Shown: positions 7,635-16,442 of the stretch, piece after piece
Layout: every line of letters starts with the position of its first letter
Position numbering within the stretch: the stretch's first letter is position 1
From: an uncultured Muribaculaceae bacterium
Lineage (GTDB): Bacteria > Bacteroidota > Bacteroidia > Bacteroidales > Muribaculaceae
Direction of reading: 5' to 3'
NCBI GenBank assembly: GCA_910584545.1
Contig: CAJUBC010000017.1
Coordinates: 1 to 36,985 of the forward strand
DNA length: 36,985 bases
The notes under the pieces: model-generated
The model's input: the letters and a program-made list of their open reading frames with translations, nothing else
What the model was told of the DNA's origin: nothing
The model's database searches: none
Program-made: the position numbers and the translations under genes

Positions 7635-8660
7635 ATGTCAACCCATCAGATCCAGTACACCGACCAGCAGTACAAGGACGCCGCCATCAGGTGGCTCCCC
7701 GAGTTCCTGCTGATGCCCGTGCTCGAGTGCAAGTCTACACTCCAGTACATGACCGGCATGCCCGGCATCACCGGAAAGGTCAAGCTTCCCGCCGCCGAGA
7801 GCAACGCCCAGCTTGCCCCTTACAAGAGCAACCGTTCGAGCGCAGCCAGCACCGACCTCGTGTTCCGCCAGCTCGAGACCTTCGAGGGCAACGTGTCCGA
7901 GGAATTCGACCCGCAGACCGTGGCCACCCTTTTGATCGGCCGCAACACACCCTCGCTCGGCGACGGCGTGAAGAACGTTCCCAGCACCAAGCTGGTGCTC
8001 GGCAGCGTGATGAAATCCATCGGAAAGCATCTCCACGACAGCCTCTTCACCGCGAAGCGCAACGCCAACGGCGACACCACCGCCGACCTCTTCGACGGAT
8101 GGGCCACGATCGCCGAGGCCGAGATGGCCGCCGGAAACATCTCCAAGGCCAAAGGCAACCTTTTCGAGCTCGACGAGGCCATCACCTCGGTCAACGCCGT
8201 CGACATCGCCAAGGAGATCGAGCGCAGCTGCGACCCGGTGCTCCGCCGCACCGACAAGTTCCTTTTCTGCGCGCCGGAGTTCTATGACGCATACTGCGAC
8301 GCCTACCTGCTGACGCACAACGGCGTGAACTACAACAAGCAGTACGAGCAGCCCGTGCTCGAAGGCTCCAACCGCAAGACCACCATCGTCGCCCTCGACT
8401 GTCTGGCCGGGGTCAAGGAGATGTTCGTCACTCCAAAGCTCAACATGCTATACGGATACGACAACCTCAGCAACGCCTCCCGTATCGAGGTGAACCGCTT
8501 CTCCTCCTGGATGCTCACCCTCGCCGCCGCCATGTGGTTCGGCACGCAGTTCTACAGCATCGACCGCCGCATGCTCAATGTCGTGAAGCTCTACGAGAAG
8601 CCTGCGGCCACGAATCCCGGGACTTCGGACACAGGCACGGATCCTTCCGACAAAGGATGA
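7635..8660 (+). CDS. Major capsid protein
   Basis: The 341-aa protein directly follows the prohead protease, which is the usual place for the major capsid protein. Its length, the absence of signal peptide or membrane segments, and the N-terminal pattern (hydrophobic PEFLLMPVLE, then a loop, then GKVKLPA) fit the HK97-fold capsid family of Bacteroidales phages. The C-terminal half contains the strand/helix series KFLFCAPEFYDAYCDAYL and ASRIEVNRFSSWMLTLAAAM typical of P/A-domain sequence. The last 20 residues are a Thr/Gly/Asp-rich tail. A -7-like TAATCTTG at 7602 could add expression. No family signature is unique, so the call rests on synteny plus general resemblance. Confidence 0.75.
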   Translation: MSTHQIQYTDQQYKDAAIRWLPEFLLMPVLECKSTLQYMTGMPGITGKVKLPAAESNAQLAPYKSNRSSAASTDLVFRQLETFEGNVSEEFDPQTVATLLIGRNTPSLGDGVKNVPSTKLVLGSVMKSIGKHLHDSLFTAKRNANGDTTADLFDGWATIAEAEMAAGNISKAKGNLFELDEAITSVNAVDIAKEIERSCDPVLRRTDKFLFCAPEFYDAYCDAYLLTHNGVNYNKQYEQPVLEGSNRKTTIVALDCLAGVKEMFVTPKLNMLYGYDNLSNASRIEVNRFSSWMLTLAAAMWFGTQFYSIDRRMLNVVKLYEKPAATNPGTSDTGTDPSDKG

Positions 8661-8685
8661 TATTCACCGATAAAACCGTAAGAAA

Positions 8686-9270
8686 ATGGCTACAACAACA
8701 ACCACCGGCTGCGTAAGTCTCCAGAAATCGCTGGAGTGGTGCGAGGGCACCTCCGTCTACGCCGGCATGCGCCGCCGGGTATATTACATCTCGAAGGGTC
8801 AGATCGTGAAATGGCCCACGCTGCCGCGCAACGAGAAGACCCGCCAGCCGACATCATCGGTGTATTCCGGTGATTTCGCGCTCAAGGCCGATGCGAAGTT
8901 CCATTACATCGACATCGTGCCCGAGCGCTCGCAGCACACCAGCGACCCGCAGGGCGACCGTCCCTCACAGACCCAGCTCAACAAGCTGACGCTTGTATAT
9001 CCCGGTGTCGGCGCCGAGGCGAGCGATGCCTGCGCCTACCTGAACAACAACGACAACGTGTTCATCTGGCAGGACATGGACGGCAACTGGCGCGTGACGG
9101 GCTGCGAGAAGTGGCCCACCAAGACCACCGTCGCCCAGGACAACGGCCAGGGTGCCACAGGAACCGCCGGCACCACCATCTCGGTGGAGGCCCCCGATGA
9201 GGTGGCGTCGCCTTTCTACACCGGCGTGATCCCCGCCGAGGACGGCGACATCAACGGCACGGCCGCCTGA
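8686..9270 (+). CDS. Probable major tail tube protein
   Basis: This 194-aa protein is encoded 25 nt after the capsid gene. It begins with a poly-Thr N-terminus (MATTTTTGCVSL) and is predicted to be mainly beta structure, with repeated aromatic strands (RVYYISKG, KFHYIDIVPE, NVFIWQDMDGNWRVTG) and a flexible Gly/Thr-rich C-terminus. A small beta-rich protein made in the same transcript as the capsid and followed by a strong hairpin is what a highly expressed tail tube would look like. It could instead be a head decoration protein. I recognise no named domain, so the assignment is inference from context. Confidence 0.5.
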   Translation: MATTTTTGCVSLQKSLEWCEGTSVYAGMRRRVYYISKGQIVKWPTLPRNEKTRQPTSSVYSGDFALKADAKFHYIDIVPERSQHTSDPQGDRPSQTQLNKLTLVYPGVGAEASDACAYLNNNDNVFIWQDMDGNWRVTGCEKWPTKTTVAQDNGQGATGTAGTTISVEAPDEVASPFYTGVIPAEDGDINGTAA

Positions 9271-9300
9271 GCCGCATACAGACCGAAAAAACCTTGAGAA

Positions 9301-9358
9301 GCGGGCCGCAGGCCGGGAGAACGCCGACGCGCCTCTCCCGCCGGCGGCCCGCAGTGTT
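9301..9358 (+). terminator. Long GC-rich hairpin after capsid/tail-tube genes
   Basis: GCGGGCCGC at 9301-9309 pairs perfectly with GCGGCCCGC at 9344-9352. Inside it CGGGAGA (9314-9320) pairs with TCTCCCG (9334-9340). The hairpin is followed by GTGTTTC rather than a full U-run, so it may be a partial terminator or an mRNA-stabilising 3' end for the capsid transcript. Confidence 0.6.
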
Positions 9359-9380
9359 TCAATTCACAATCAGATCAGAC

Positions 9381-9923
9381 ATGGACCATACATTCACGGC
9401 CAAGATAAGACAATGGCTCGACACCGCTCCGGAAGAAAGGAATCTCGAGGAGGGCGCGCTGATGGTGCTGCAGCTTAACGGCAACCGGATCATGTACGCC
9501 AACATCATGCGGAATCCGGCGAAATTCGCGGCCAACATCGAATACGAGCTTCGGAAATTCCACGACTTCCGCGTACGCGACCTCACGCATGAGCAGGTCG
9601 TGGCCATGCAGAAAAAAGTCGATGAAATCGAGGAAAAGCACAACCTTTCGGAGCGGGAGACCCCGGAGGATCCGGTGTCGGCTCCGTCAAGGCTCGGCAT
9701 GCGGCCCGACCATGACTCTCTCCCCGACGAGCTGAAGGCGATTCCCGAGAAGAACCGCGATATCATGCGCCGGATGCAGCAGCTGCAGCTCAGGCTGCGC
9801 ACCCTTACCCTCACCGACCATCCCTGTCCCGACTCCGAGCGTTTCCCCTTCCTGAAGGAAATCATCGCTCTCGACAAGGAGTACGGTGACAATTGGGAGA
9901 GATACGACACCTACGGAAGATAA
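9381..9923 (+). CDS. Unknown phage protein upstream of terminase, 180 aa
   Basis: The protein is read from ATG 9381 (MDHTFTAKIRQWLDTAP); the frame extends upstream into the hairpin, which I exclude. It is almost entirely helical and charged. One segment (LMVLQLNGNRIMYANIMRNP) is followed by a possible coiled coil (VVAMQKKVDEIEEKHNL) and a second helical block (RRMQQLQLRLRTLTLTDHP). Its C-terminus overlaps nothing, and the small terminase gene begins 3 nt after its stop, indicating translational coupling. It may be a packaging accessory factor or a tail assembly chaperone for the preceding tube protein. No family recognised. Confidence 0.65.
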   Translation: MDHTFTAKIRQWLDTAPEERNLEEGALMVLQLNGNRIMYANIMRNPAKFAANIEYELRKFHDFRVRDLTHEQVVAMQKKVDEIEEKHNLSERETPEDPVSAPSRLGMRPDHDSLPDELKAIPEKNRDIMRRMQQLQLRLRTLTLTDHPCPDSERFPFLKEIIALDKEYGDNWERYDTYGR

Positions 9924-9926
9924 GCT

Positions 9927-10556
9927 ATGAACAAGTCCACTCTGGAGATATGCGTCAAGGACCTCTATACGGACAAGGAGGAGCTGGAGAAGAGCTACAC
10001 CCCCGACACCGTTGCGAGGGTGCTGCGCGTGCGCGAGATGTACACGTGGATGCTCTCCAATCCGGAGATGCCCGACAAGGAGTTCATCCGCGAGCATAGG
10101 GACCGGTTCAGGTTGTCGCGCGTCACGGCCTACGAGGACCTGACCACCGTCCGGAGGCTGCTCCCGATGATAGGGAAGGCTTCCCGCGAGTTCCACCGCT
10201 GGCGGTGGAATGAGATGGAGCTTGACATCTACAGGATGGCCAAGGAGAAGAAGGACCTGAAGGCGATGGTGCGTGCTGCCGCCGATTATGCCCGATACAA
10301 CGACATAGAGAAGGAGGATGATCCTGACCTGATGGCGGTGGCCGAAGTTCCGCAGCCGTTCATACCCTCCAGCGATCCGCGCGTGCTCGGTATCGAGCCG
10401 ATACCGAACCTCAGGGAGCGGATCAACGAGCTCATCGAGAAATACAGCAAGGATACGATCGATATCGAGGATGTGGAATACGAGGAAGCCGACCTCGAGG
10501 AGGACGACCTCTTCCCGCCTCTCACTTTATACGGGAACGACAATGCCGGTGACTGA
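9927..10556 (+). CDS. Terminase small subunit (probable)
   Basis: The 209-aa protein precedes and overlaps the large terminase gene by 14 nt. Residues about 20-80 form an HTH-like helical domain (VLRVREMYTWMLSNPEMP, then FRLSRVTAYEDLTTVRRLLP) of the sort that binds the packaging site. A helical middle (FHRWRWNEMELDIYRMAKEK) suits oligomerisation, and the C-terminus is strongly acidic (DTIDIEDVEYEEADLEEDD), a feature of small terminases that contact the large subunit. Function is assigned from HTH content, domain order and tight coupling to the large subunit. Confidence 0.7.
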   Translation: MNKSTLEICVKDLYTDKEELEKSYTPDTVARVLRVREMYTWMLSNPEMPDKEFIREHRDRFRLSRVTAYEDLTTVRRLLPMIGKASREFHRWRWNEMELDIYRMAKEKKDLKAMVRAAADYARYNDIEKEDDPDLMAVAEVPQPFIPSSDPRVLGIEPIPNLRERINELIEKYSKDTIDIEDVEYEEADLEEDDLFPPLTLYGNDNAGD

Positions 10557-12195
10557 ACGCAGGAAGGTATATTTCAACGACCCGCAGCTGCTGACCCAGC
10601 TGATCGCGGCGAACACCACGGTGATTGTGGGAGGCCGGCGCACCGGCAAGACCGACTCCATCGCCGCGCCGTTCGTGCTGCGCAACGTGCAGCGCATGCC
10701 CGGATCCACCGGAGGGATCGTGGTCCCCACCTTCAAGCACGGGCTTACCAACACCCTCCCCGGCCTCCTCGGGGCGTGGAAGCGGTGGGGCTACGTGATC
10801 GGGCGGGATTTCGTGGTGGGCAGACAGCCTCCCAAGCATTTCAGGCGGCCGATCACCGAGCCGTTCGATTACGAACATGTGATATCCTTCCGCAACGGCA
10901 GCGTGGCCGTGGTCATATCGCAGGACCGCGCAGGAAGCTCCAACGGCCTCACCCTCTCCTGGCTGCTCATCGACGAGGCGAGGTTCATCGACTACCGAAA
11001 GCTCAAGGAGGAGACCCTCCCCGCCAACGGCGGCATCAAGACCCATTTCGGGAAGCACAGCTGCAACCACTCCATCATGATCCTCTCCGACATGCCGCAG
11101 TCCAACAAAGGCAGCTGGTTCCTCAGCTACCGCGAGAAGATGGACCCGGAGCTCATCGAGGCCATCAAGGGGACTGTCTACGAGATCTGGCGCATCAAGG
11201 ACCAGATCCGCCAGAACCGCGCCCGCGGAGAGGAGCCGAAACCATACCTGAGGACCACGCTCCGCACGCTCGACCGCAAGCTCAACCAGATGCGCTCCGT
11301 GGCCGTCTTCTACAAGGAATATTCGACAATAGAGAATCTCCAGCTTCTGGGGGAAAACTACATAAAGCAGATGAAACGCGACCTGACACCGCTCACGTTC
11401 CGCACCTCGATCCTGTCGAAGAGAGTGGGACTGACCAGAGACGGATTCTACTCCTCGATGAAGGAGCGACACAAATACACCGCCGACAACTGCGCGGTGC
11501 TCGACGGGGCATGGACCGACTTCGCCGCCTCCGGAGAATCGCGCGGCACCGGATTCGACTGCCGCGCCGACGCCGACCTCAATCCCGACGCTCCGATCTG
11601 CATCGGCATGGACTACAACGCCAACATCAACTGGATCGTGGCCGGACAGCCCGATGGCCGGAGGCTCAACGTGCTGAAATCTTTCTTCGTGAAATTCGAG
11701 AGGAAAATTCCCGGATTGATCGAGGATTTCTGTGAGTATTACGCATGGCACCGCAACAAGACCGTGATATTCTACTACGATTCCACGGCGCTCGGAAGCA
11801 ACTTCGCCGTCAATGAGCAGGACTTCCGCTGGGTGGTGATCCATGAGTTCGAGCGTCACGGATGGAGGGTCGAGGACGTGTATCTCGGCCATCCGATGAA
11901 GCACAACGAGAAATACCTGCTCATCAACCAGGCGTTCTCCGGCAAGCAGCGCCTCATGCCCTTCTTCAACCAGTACAACAACCCGGACCTGATACTCGCC
12001 GTCCAGAGCGCCGGCATCTCGCACGGCCGTCTCGGTTTCCGCAAGAACAAGAGCGGAGAGAAGCTCCAGGAGTCCGAGGAGAACCTGCTCGAGCACCGCA
12101 CCGACGGCACGGACGCTTTCGACACCCTCTATATCGGCTGCGAGAAATTCCCGCAGACCGTGTGCGAACCGATCCCGACAGACGGAATCATATAG
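10543..12195 (+). CDS. terL: Terminase large subunit
   Basis: The 550-aa packaging motor reads from ATG 10543 (MPVTERRKVYFNDPQ), inside the end of the small-subunit gene; frame upstream of this is the small-subunit coding region. The ATPase domain has Walker A GGRRTGKT at 30-37 and Walker B WLLIDEAR with D144 and E145. The C-terminal RNase H-like nuclease has its acidic residues in GMDYNANINW (D357), FYYDSTALG (D413) and the late DGTDAFDTLY motif. It translocates DNA into the prohead through the portal and cuts at headful or cohesive ends. It lies after rather than before the capsid genes, which is atypical. A long antisense open frame over the same region is a GC-rich shadow. Confidence 0.92.
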   Translation: MPVTERRKVYFNDPQLLTQLIAANTTVIVGGRRTGKTDSIAAPFVLRNVQRMPGSTGGIVVPTFKHGLTNTLPGLLGAWKRWGYVIGRDFVVGRQPPKHFRRPITEPFDYEHVISFRNGSVAVVISQDRAGSSNGLTLSWLLIDEARFIDYRKLKEETLPANGGIKTHFGKHSCNHSIMILSDMPQSNKGSWFLSYREKMDPELIEAIKGTVYEIWRIKDQIRQNRARGEEPKPYLRTTLRTLDRKLNQMRSVAVFYKEYSTIENLQLLGENYIKQMKRDLTPLTFRTSILSKRVGLTRDGFYSSMKERHKYTADNCAVLDGAWTDFAASGESRGTGFDCRADADLNPDAPICIGMDYNANINWIVAGQPDGRRLNVLKSFFVKFERKIPGLIEDFCEYYAWHRNKTVIFYYDSTALGSNFAVNEQDFRWVVIHEFERHGWRVEDVYLGHPMKHNEKYLLINQAFSGKQRLMPFFNQYNNPDLILAVQSAGISHGRLGFRKNKSGEKLQESEENLLEHRTDGTDAFDTLYIGCEKFPQTVCEPIPTDGII

Positions 12196-12216
12196 TAACC
12201 GGAAATCATCAGCAAC

Positions 12217-13284
12217 ATGTCGACATCGATAACCAAGGCTCCGGATTCCATCTGCGGGAGCCGCGATATAGGAGACATCACCGTCACGACCGACGGATCC
12301 ATCGTGGAATTCGAGGTCATGTACGGCACCGCGGACCAAATCCTCTACCGCACTGATCTGATTCCGAGATCAGGGAAGGCCGTGCTCCACGACATATCGG
12401 AGATCGTGACCTCCGTCTGCAGTCCCGGCTGCGGCAACCGGATAATCGTAACGGCCTCCGGAGCCGAGCGCCGATTCCAGGTTCTGAAATCGGATGTGCC
12501 GGTGGACCGTGCCTTCATGGAGCGCCGGTTCCTCACCGAATCTCCGCTGATGGTGGTGCCGGAGGATACCGACATCAACCTCCATCTGGTCATGTTCCCC
12601 TCCGATCCGATGGAGGGGAAGGCCATGGTCCATTCCCTGATGAAGGACGGCAGCCTCCATACCGGCGTATTCACCCTTGCGGTATCTTCCGAACAGGGTG
12701 TGCAGCACTATGAGGCACTCGACCAGACCTTCACGATAAATCCTCTGGAGCTGGGGATGGAGTCCACCGACGAGGAGGCCGGAAGATACTTCGACCGGCT
12801 CATCTCGATCGACGTGGTCTATGGCGGGAGGAGACTGACCCTGATTCCTCAGAGACCAGAGGAACAGTGGGTGCGGTTCCGCTTCCGGAACGCCTTCGGA
12901 TTCTTCGAGGATCTGGCCATTTCCTTCGACGTGAAGAGCGATGTGGAGACTGCCAGGGAGACCGCTGTGTCCGGAGGCCGTCGGGTTCAGTACGACGAGC
13001 GCAGCGACATCGGCTGGGAACTGGAGGCGAAGAACATCCATCCCCTCATGGCCGCTCAGATCCGCGGACTCTTGGCCTCTCCGGAGGTCAGGGTCTATGT
13101 CTCCGGCATCGGCACCGGTCAGCCCCAGACCGAGCGCGTGCTTGTCGACAGCTACAGCTTCGACGACCGGCACAACGCACTCTCCACCCTCAAGCTCACC
13201 ATCAAGGCGGAGAAGCCGGGACGCCGCATCGACATCTCCTCTTCAGGAATATTCACCGAACAATTCAAAGACCCGTTCCAATGA
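12217..13284 (+). CDS. Unknown virion-associated protein between terminase and portal
   Basis: This 355-aa protein appears mostly beta-structured, without signal peptide or transmembrane segments. Notable parts are DITVTTDGSIVEFEVMYGTA near the N-terminus, a central PLMVVPEDTDINLHLVMFPS strand region and a C-terminal IHPLMAAQIRGLLASPEVRV segment followed by a beta hairpin. It is 21 nt after the terminase and overlaps the next small gene by four bases (ATGA), so it belongs to the head operon. I recognise no domain. Candidates are a head fibre, connector or baseplate component. Existence as a gene is very likely; function unknown. Confidence 0.65.
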   Translation: MSTSITKAPDSICGSRDIGDITVTTDGSIVEFEVMYGTADQILYRTDLIPRSGKAVLHDISEIVTSVCSPGCGNRIIVTASGAERRFQVLKSDVPVDRAFMERRFLTESPLMVVPEDTDINLHLVMFPSDPMEGKAMVHSLMKDGSLHTGVFTLAVSSEQGVQHYEALDQTFTINPLELGMESTDEEAGRYFDRLISIDVVYGGRRLTLIPQRPEEQWVRFRFRNAFGFFEDLAISFDVKSDVETARETAVSGGRRVQYDERSDIGWELEAKNIHPLMAAQIRGLLASPEVRVYVSGIGTGQPQTERVLVDSYSFDDRHNALSTLKLTIKAEKPGRRIDISSSGIFTEQFKDPFQ

Positions 13285-13520
13285 CGCAGATACATTTCAC
13301 AAAGATGATCGACATCATCCGCAAGGGAGATCCCGTTACGGTCTCCTTCTGGAAGCAGAACGGCGAGGTCGTGACCCTCGAGGATGCCGTGGCTCTCCCT
13401 TATAAGGGCAATGTGCTCCACAAGGGTGTGCAGAACTTCAAGATCCTCGCCAACGGCCAGATCCGCAAGGTCCGTCTCCGCCTGATATTCATGGTCAACG
13501 GCATGGAGGTATATCTATGA
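13281..13520 (+). CDS. Small unknown protein, 79 aa
   Basis: The gene starts at ATG 13281, overlapping the preceding stop in ATGA, and its own stop overlaps the portal start in the same way. It is therefore translationally coupled on both sides. The protein (MTQIHFTKMIDIIRKGDPVT at the start) is predicted to be a small beta barrel with several strands (VTVSFWKQNGEVVTLED, KVRLRLIFMVNGMEVYL). No family is recognised. Tight packing between the 355-aa protein and the portal argues that it is genuine and needed in comparable amounts. Confidence 0.65.
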   Translation: MTQIHFTKMIDIIRKGDPVTVSFWKQNGEVVTLEDAVALPYKGNVLHKGVQNFKILANGQIRKVRLRLIFMVNGMEVYL

Positions 13521-14863
13521 CATCAATACAGACATCCGATATGGAAATGAAAGACAACACACAGGAACCGCTCTGTTTCGCATCGGTGGAGAGGATTCCC
13601 GGATTCGAGTCCGCGGCGGCCTTCATGCCCTCGAGCACGGAGGTGTTCCGCGAGGATGTCGACGTGGTGCCGGTTCCCGTCGGCGACAAGGGAAGCTACA
13701 TTCCCTGGGGACATGACGACTCTCTCCCATACGACATCCTCGACCTCATCGAGAAGGACGAGACCATCAGCACCTGTCAGCAGTTCAACGCCGAGGTGCT
13801 CTACGGCAGCGGCCTCCGGTACGTGACCGACGACGAGCGCGCGGCGCGCTTCTACGGCGACGAGGTGGAGACGTTTTTCATCGACAACGACATGGCCGGC
13901 TACTTCCTCGGCACCGCACAGGACTTCAAGTATTTCGGGTTCGCCGTGACTCTATTGGTGCTCGACGACGAGCACAGCCGCATCCTCGGCATCCGGCGCA
14001 AGGGGGCGATGTACTGCAGGTTTTCCGAGGCCGACGGACAGGGAAACATCCCTTACGTGTTCTTCGCCAACTGGAGGCTCAACCCGTCGCCGGAGGAGGT
14101 GGAGCGCATTCCGCTGCTCGACATCCACGCGCCGCTCTCCGATCTCCGGGAGCGGACCGCGCATCCCGGCTGCGGACGCAAGTTCGCCATGCTCACCCGC
14201 ATTCCGACGGTAGACTCAACCTATTACCCGATTCCCTATTACGCCGCGCTCTTCCGCGGCCGGTGGTACAACATCAAGCAGCTGATCGGGCTGGCCAAGG
14301 AGGCAAAGCTGAAGAACTCCGCGCCGATCAAGTACCAGATCGAGATCTCCGGCAAATACTGGGAGAGCATATTCAAGGCCGAGGGCATCACCTCGAGGGA
14401 GGATAAACGCCGGCGCGTGGAGAGCGCCAAGAAGGAGATCATCGAGTTCCTGACCGGTGCGGAGAATTCCGGCAAGGTCTGGTTCTCCACCTTCTACGTC
14501 ACTCCCGACGGCCAGGAGCAGCACGACGTGGTCATCCACAAGATCGACGCGAGCAAGGAGGGCGGAGACTGGGCCACCGACATCCAGGAGGCCATCAACA
14601 TGATCTGTTTCACCATGCGGGTCCACTCCAACCTCGTAGGATCCGTCCCGGGAAAGTCGCAGAGCAACAATTCAGGCAGCGACAAGCGTGAGCTCTACAC
14701 CATAGCCCAGGCCCTGCAGAAACCGTACCGCGACATCCTCTTCACGCTCCACCGGCTGGTGATCGCCTTCAACGGATGGAAGGGCTACCGCCCCGAGATA
14801 CCGTTCATACAGCTCTCCACGCTCGACGAGCACCGGGACGCGAAAAAAGTTACCATGGATTAA
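13517..14863 (+). CDS. Portal protein
   Basis: The 448-aa protein has the features of a phage portal: an N-terminal proline-rich clip-like start, the IPWGHDDSLPYDILDLIEKD region with alternation into helices (STCQQFNAEVLYGSGLRYV), a wing domain, and a C-terminal part in which IEISGKYWESIFKAEGI is followed by a long helical stretch and NNSGSDKRELYTIAQALQKP. The LVGSVPGKSQSNN motif resembles the GSGGSS-like crown/channel segment seen in Bacteroidales phage portals. It forms the dodecameric channel for DNA entry. The order terminase, two genes, portal, connectors supports this. The assignment is from overall pattern, not a diagnostic motif. Confidence 0.72.
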   Translation: MTSIQTSDMEMKDNTQEPLCFASVERIPGFESAAAFMPSSTEVFREDVDVVPVPVGDKGSYIPWGHDDSLPYDILDLIEKDETISTCQQFNAEVLYGSGLRYVTDDERAARFYGDEVETFFIDNDMAGYFLGTAQDFKYFGFAVTLLVLDDEHSRILGIRRKGAMYCRFSEADGQGNIPYVFFANWRLNPSPEEVERIPLLDIHAPLSDLRERTAHPGCGRKFAMLTRIPTVDSTYYPIPYYAALFRGRWYNIKQLIGLAKEAKLKNSAPIKYQIEISGKYWESIFKAEGITSREDKRRRVESAKKEIIEFLTGAENSGKVWFSTFYVTPDGQEQHDVVIHKIDASKEGGDWATDIQEAINMICFTMRVHSNLVGSVPGKSQSNNSGSDKRELYTIAQALQKPYRDILFTLHRLVIAFNGWKGYRPEIPFIQLSTLDEHRDAKKVTMD

Positions 14864-14871
14864 TCAGAAAC

Positions 14872-15756
14872 ATGACAGAAATGATTCAGGACAATTCAAG
14901 AGCCCGGCGGTTCGTCACCGGCGACGCCGACCTTCTGGGCGCGATTCCCAACGTGATTCCGGTGTGCGAGGGAGAGACAGACCTTTACTCGAGGACGCTC
15001 GGGTTCGTGATCGAGAGCGAGGAGCGCCTCGTCCGGGAAGTGATAGGGGAGGATTACGTGGACAGCCTCAACGACGGGCCGGACTGTCCGGCGTTCGCCG
15101 CGGCCCGCGCGGTGGTGGCCAACGACGCGCTTCTTCACGCTCTGGCGTCGCTCAACGTCACGCTGACCCCGAACGGGCTGGCCACGGCCGGCACGCAGGA
15201 ACTGGTTCCGGCGTCGGCCGCCCGCACCGCAGAATTGAGGAAGCAGCTGACCGATTGCCGCGACCTCGCGATGGACGACCTCAAGACGCACCTCGCCTCC
15301 GGAGCTGATGGATGGGCTGCGTGCCGACAGGGCCGCGCGGCGCTCGCCACCGTGTTCTTCAGGAACCGTGACGCGGCGGTCCTCGGCATCACCGAGAACC
15401 GGATGGAGACGCTTCATGGGGCCGAGGCCGCCATCGCGGCGGCGCAGGATTACATCGCCGACCGATGGCTCTCGCCGGAGCTGATCCGCGCGGCCATACT
15501 CTCCGAAGCCGGCGTGACCGAAGAGCCGGAACGGCGCCGCGATTCGCTCCGGAAGCTCCTCCGGACCGTACAGAACGAGGTCGCTTCCATGATCGCCGGC
15601 AAACCGTGCGACGAGGCCCGGATGCTCCGCACAGTGGACCGTATCCGCCGCTTCCCGGGCGATTACCGCGAATGGTTCGACAGCGACACCGCCCGAGAGT
15701 TCCATCAGCCATCATTCAGGAATGACAGAAATGCGTCAGGATACTTCTTCCCGTGA
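14872..15756 (+). CDS. Probable head-tail connector protein, 294 aa
   Basis: The protein starts at ATG 14872 (MTEMIQDNSRARRFVTG), 8 nt after the portal stop; a second ATG at 14881 is possible. It is a helical, Ala-rich protein with a block of bundled helices (AFAAARAVVANDALLHALAS, then RTAELRKQLTDCRDLAMDDL). Its size, position immediately after the portal and helical make-up fit the Bacteroidales phage connector-type proteins, among which DUF6712 is a candidate family. That family call is a guess. It overlaps the start of the next gene by 35 nt, indicating translational coupling. Confidence 0.6.
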   Translation: MTEMIQDNSRARRFVTGDADLLGAIPNVIPVCEGETDLYSRTLGFVIESEERLVREVIGEDYVDSLNDGPDCPAFAAARAVVANDALLHALASLNVTLTPNGLATAGTQELVPASAARTAELRKQLTDCRDLAMDDLKTHLASGADGWAACRQGRAALATVFFRNRDAAVLGITENRMETLHGAEAAIAAAQDYIADRWLSPELIRAAILSEAGVTEEPERRRDSLRKLLRTVQNEVASMIAGKPCDEARMLRTVDRIRRFPGDYREWFDSDTAREFHQPSFRNDRNASGYFFP

Positions 15757-16435
15757 CGGTGCCTCCCGCACGGTCGACGTGACGCTTCCCGTGGCATGGC
15801 ATCAGCTCGACGACCGGCAGCTGCTCTATGCGTTCGACCTCATGGCTGCCGGAGTGGACTTCGACGAGCTGCGCGCTTACTGTTTCTTCCGCTGGGGCAA
15901 AATTTCTTCCGACACGCGCATCCCGCCTCTGGCCATAGCCGAGGCGCTCTCCGCGCTCGACTGGATGGGCCTGCCTCCGGAGAGGCCGGTCCGCGTGTCG
16001 GTCATCGACGGCCATCAGGCCGTGGCCGCTGATTTCGACGGAGTGCCCCTCGAGAAGTTCATCGTCTGCGACAATCTTTACCAAGGTTATCTGCAGCGCA
16101 GGGATGACGGGTTCCTCCGGCAGATGGCCACCGTGCTCTATGACGCTCCCGACATCAGGCTCACTCCGGGAGAACGGTTCGGCGTGATGATGTGGTTCAC
16201 CTCCCTCAAGGACTGGCTCTCCCGCAGGTTCACCCACTTCTTCCGTCCCGCCGGCGCGGGGGAATCCGGAGGCGGGTCGCTGCGCGATTCGGTCGACGCG
16301 ATGATCCGCGCCCTCACCAAGGGGGACGTCACCAAGGAGCGGGAGATCCTGGGCATCGACACGCTGCGCGCTCTGACCGAGCTCAACGCCCAGGCGCGCG
16401 AATACGAGGAGATGCGCCGCCAACTCAAAAAATAG
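15722..16435 (+). CDS. Unknown phage protein, 237 aa (connector or assembly factor)
   Basis: This 237-aa protein begins inside the previous gene's 3' end. The N-terminal two thirds form a mixed alpha/beta domain (LPVAWHQLDDRQLLYAFDLM, then DELRAYCFFRWGKI). The C-terminal third carries a Gly-rich hinge (PAGAGESGGGS) followed by a helical tail (LTELNAQAREYEEMRRQLKK). Charge distribution and the C-terminal coiled coil would suit a tail assembly chaperone or a connector. No recognisable domain; the gene lies in the portal-to-tail-completion segment, which is the only functional clue. Confidence 0.6.
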   Translation: MTEMRQDTSSRDGASRTVDVTLPVAWHQLDDRQLLYAFDLMAAGVDFDELRAYCFFRWGKISSDTRIPPLAIAEALSALDWMGLPPERPVRVSVIDGHQAVAADFDGVPLEKFIVCDNLYQGYLQRRDDGFLRQMATVLYDAPDIRLTPGERFGVMMWFTSLKDWLSRRFTHFFRPAGAGESGGGSLRDSVDAMIRALTKGDVTKEREILGIDTLRALTELNAQAREYEEMRRQLKK

Positions 16436-16442
16436 ATTCGAT

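Noticed and set aside
10522..12339. 605-codon open frame antisense to the large terminase.
   Set aside because: It is a GC-rich shadow of terL: the encoded sequence lacks any domain and the forward frame has complete terminase motifs.
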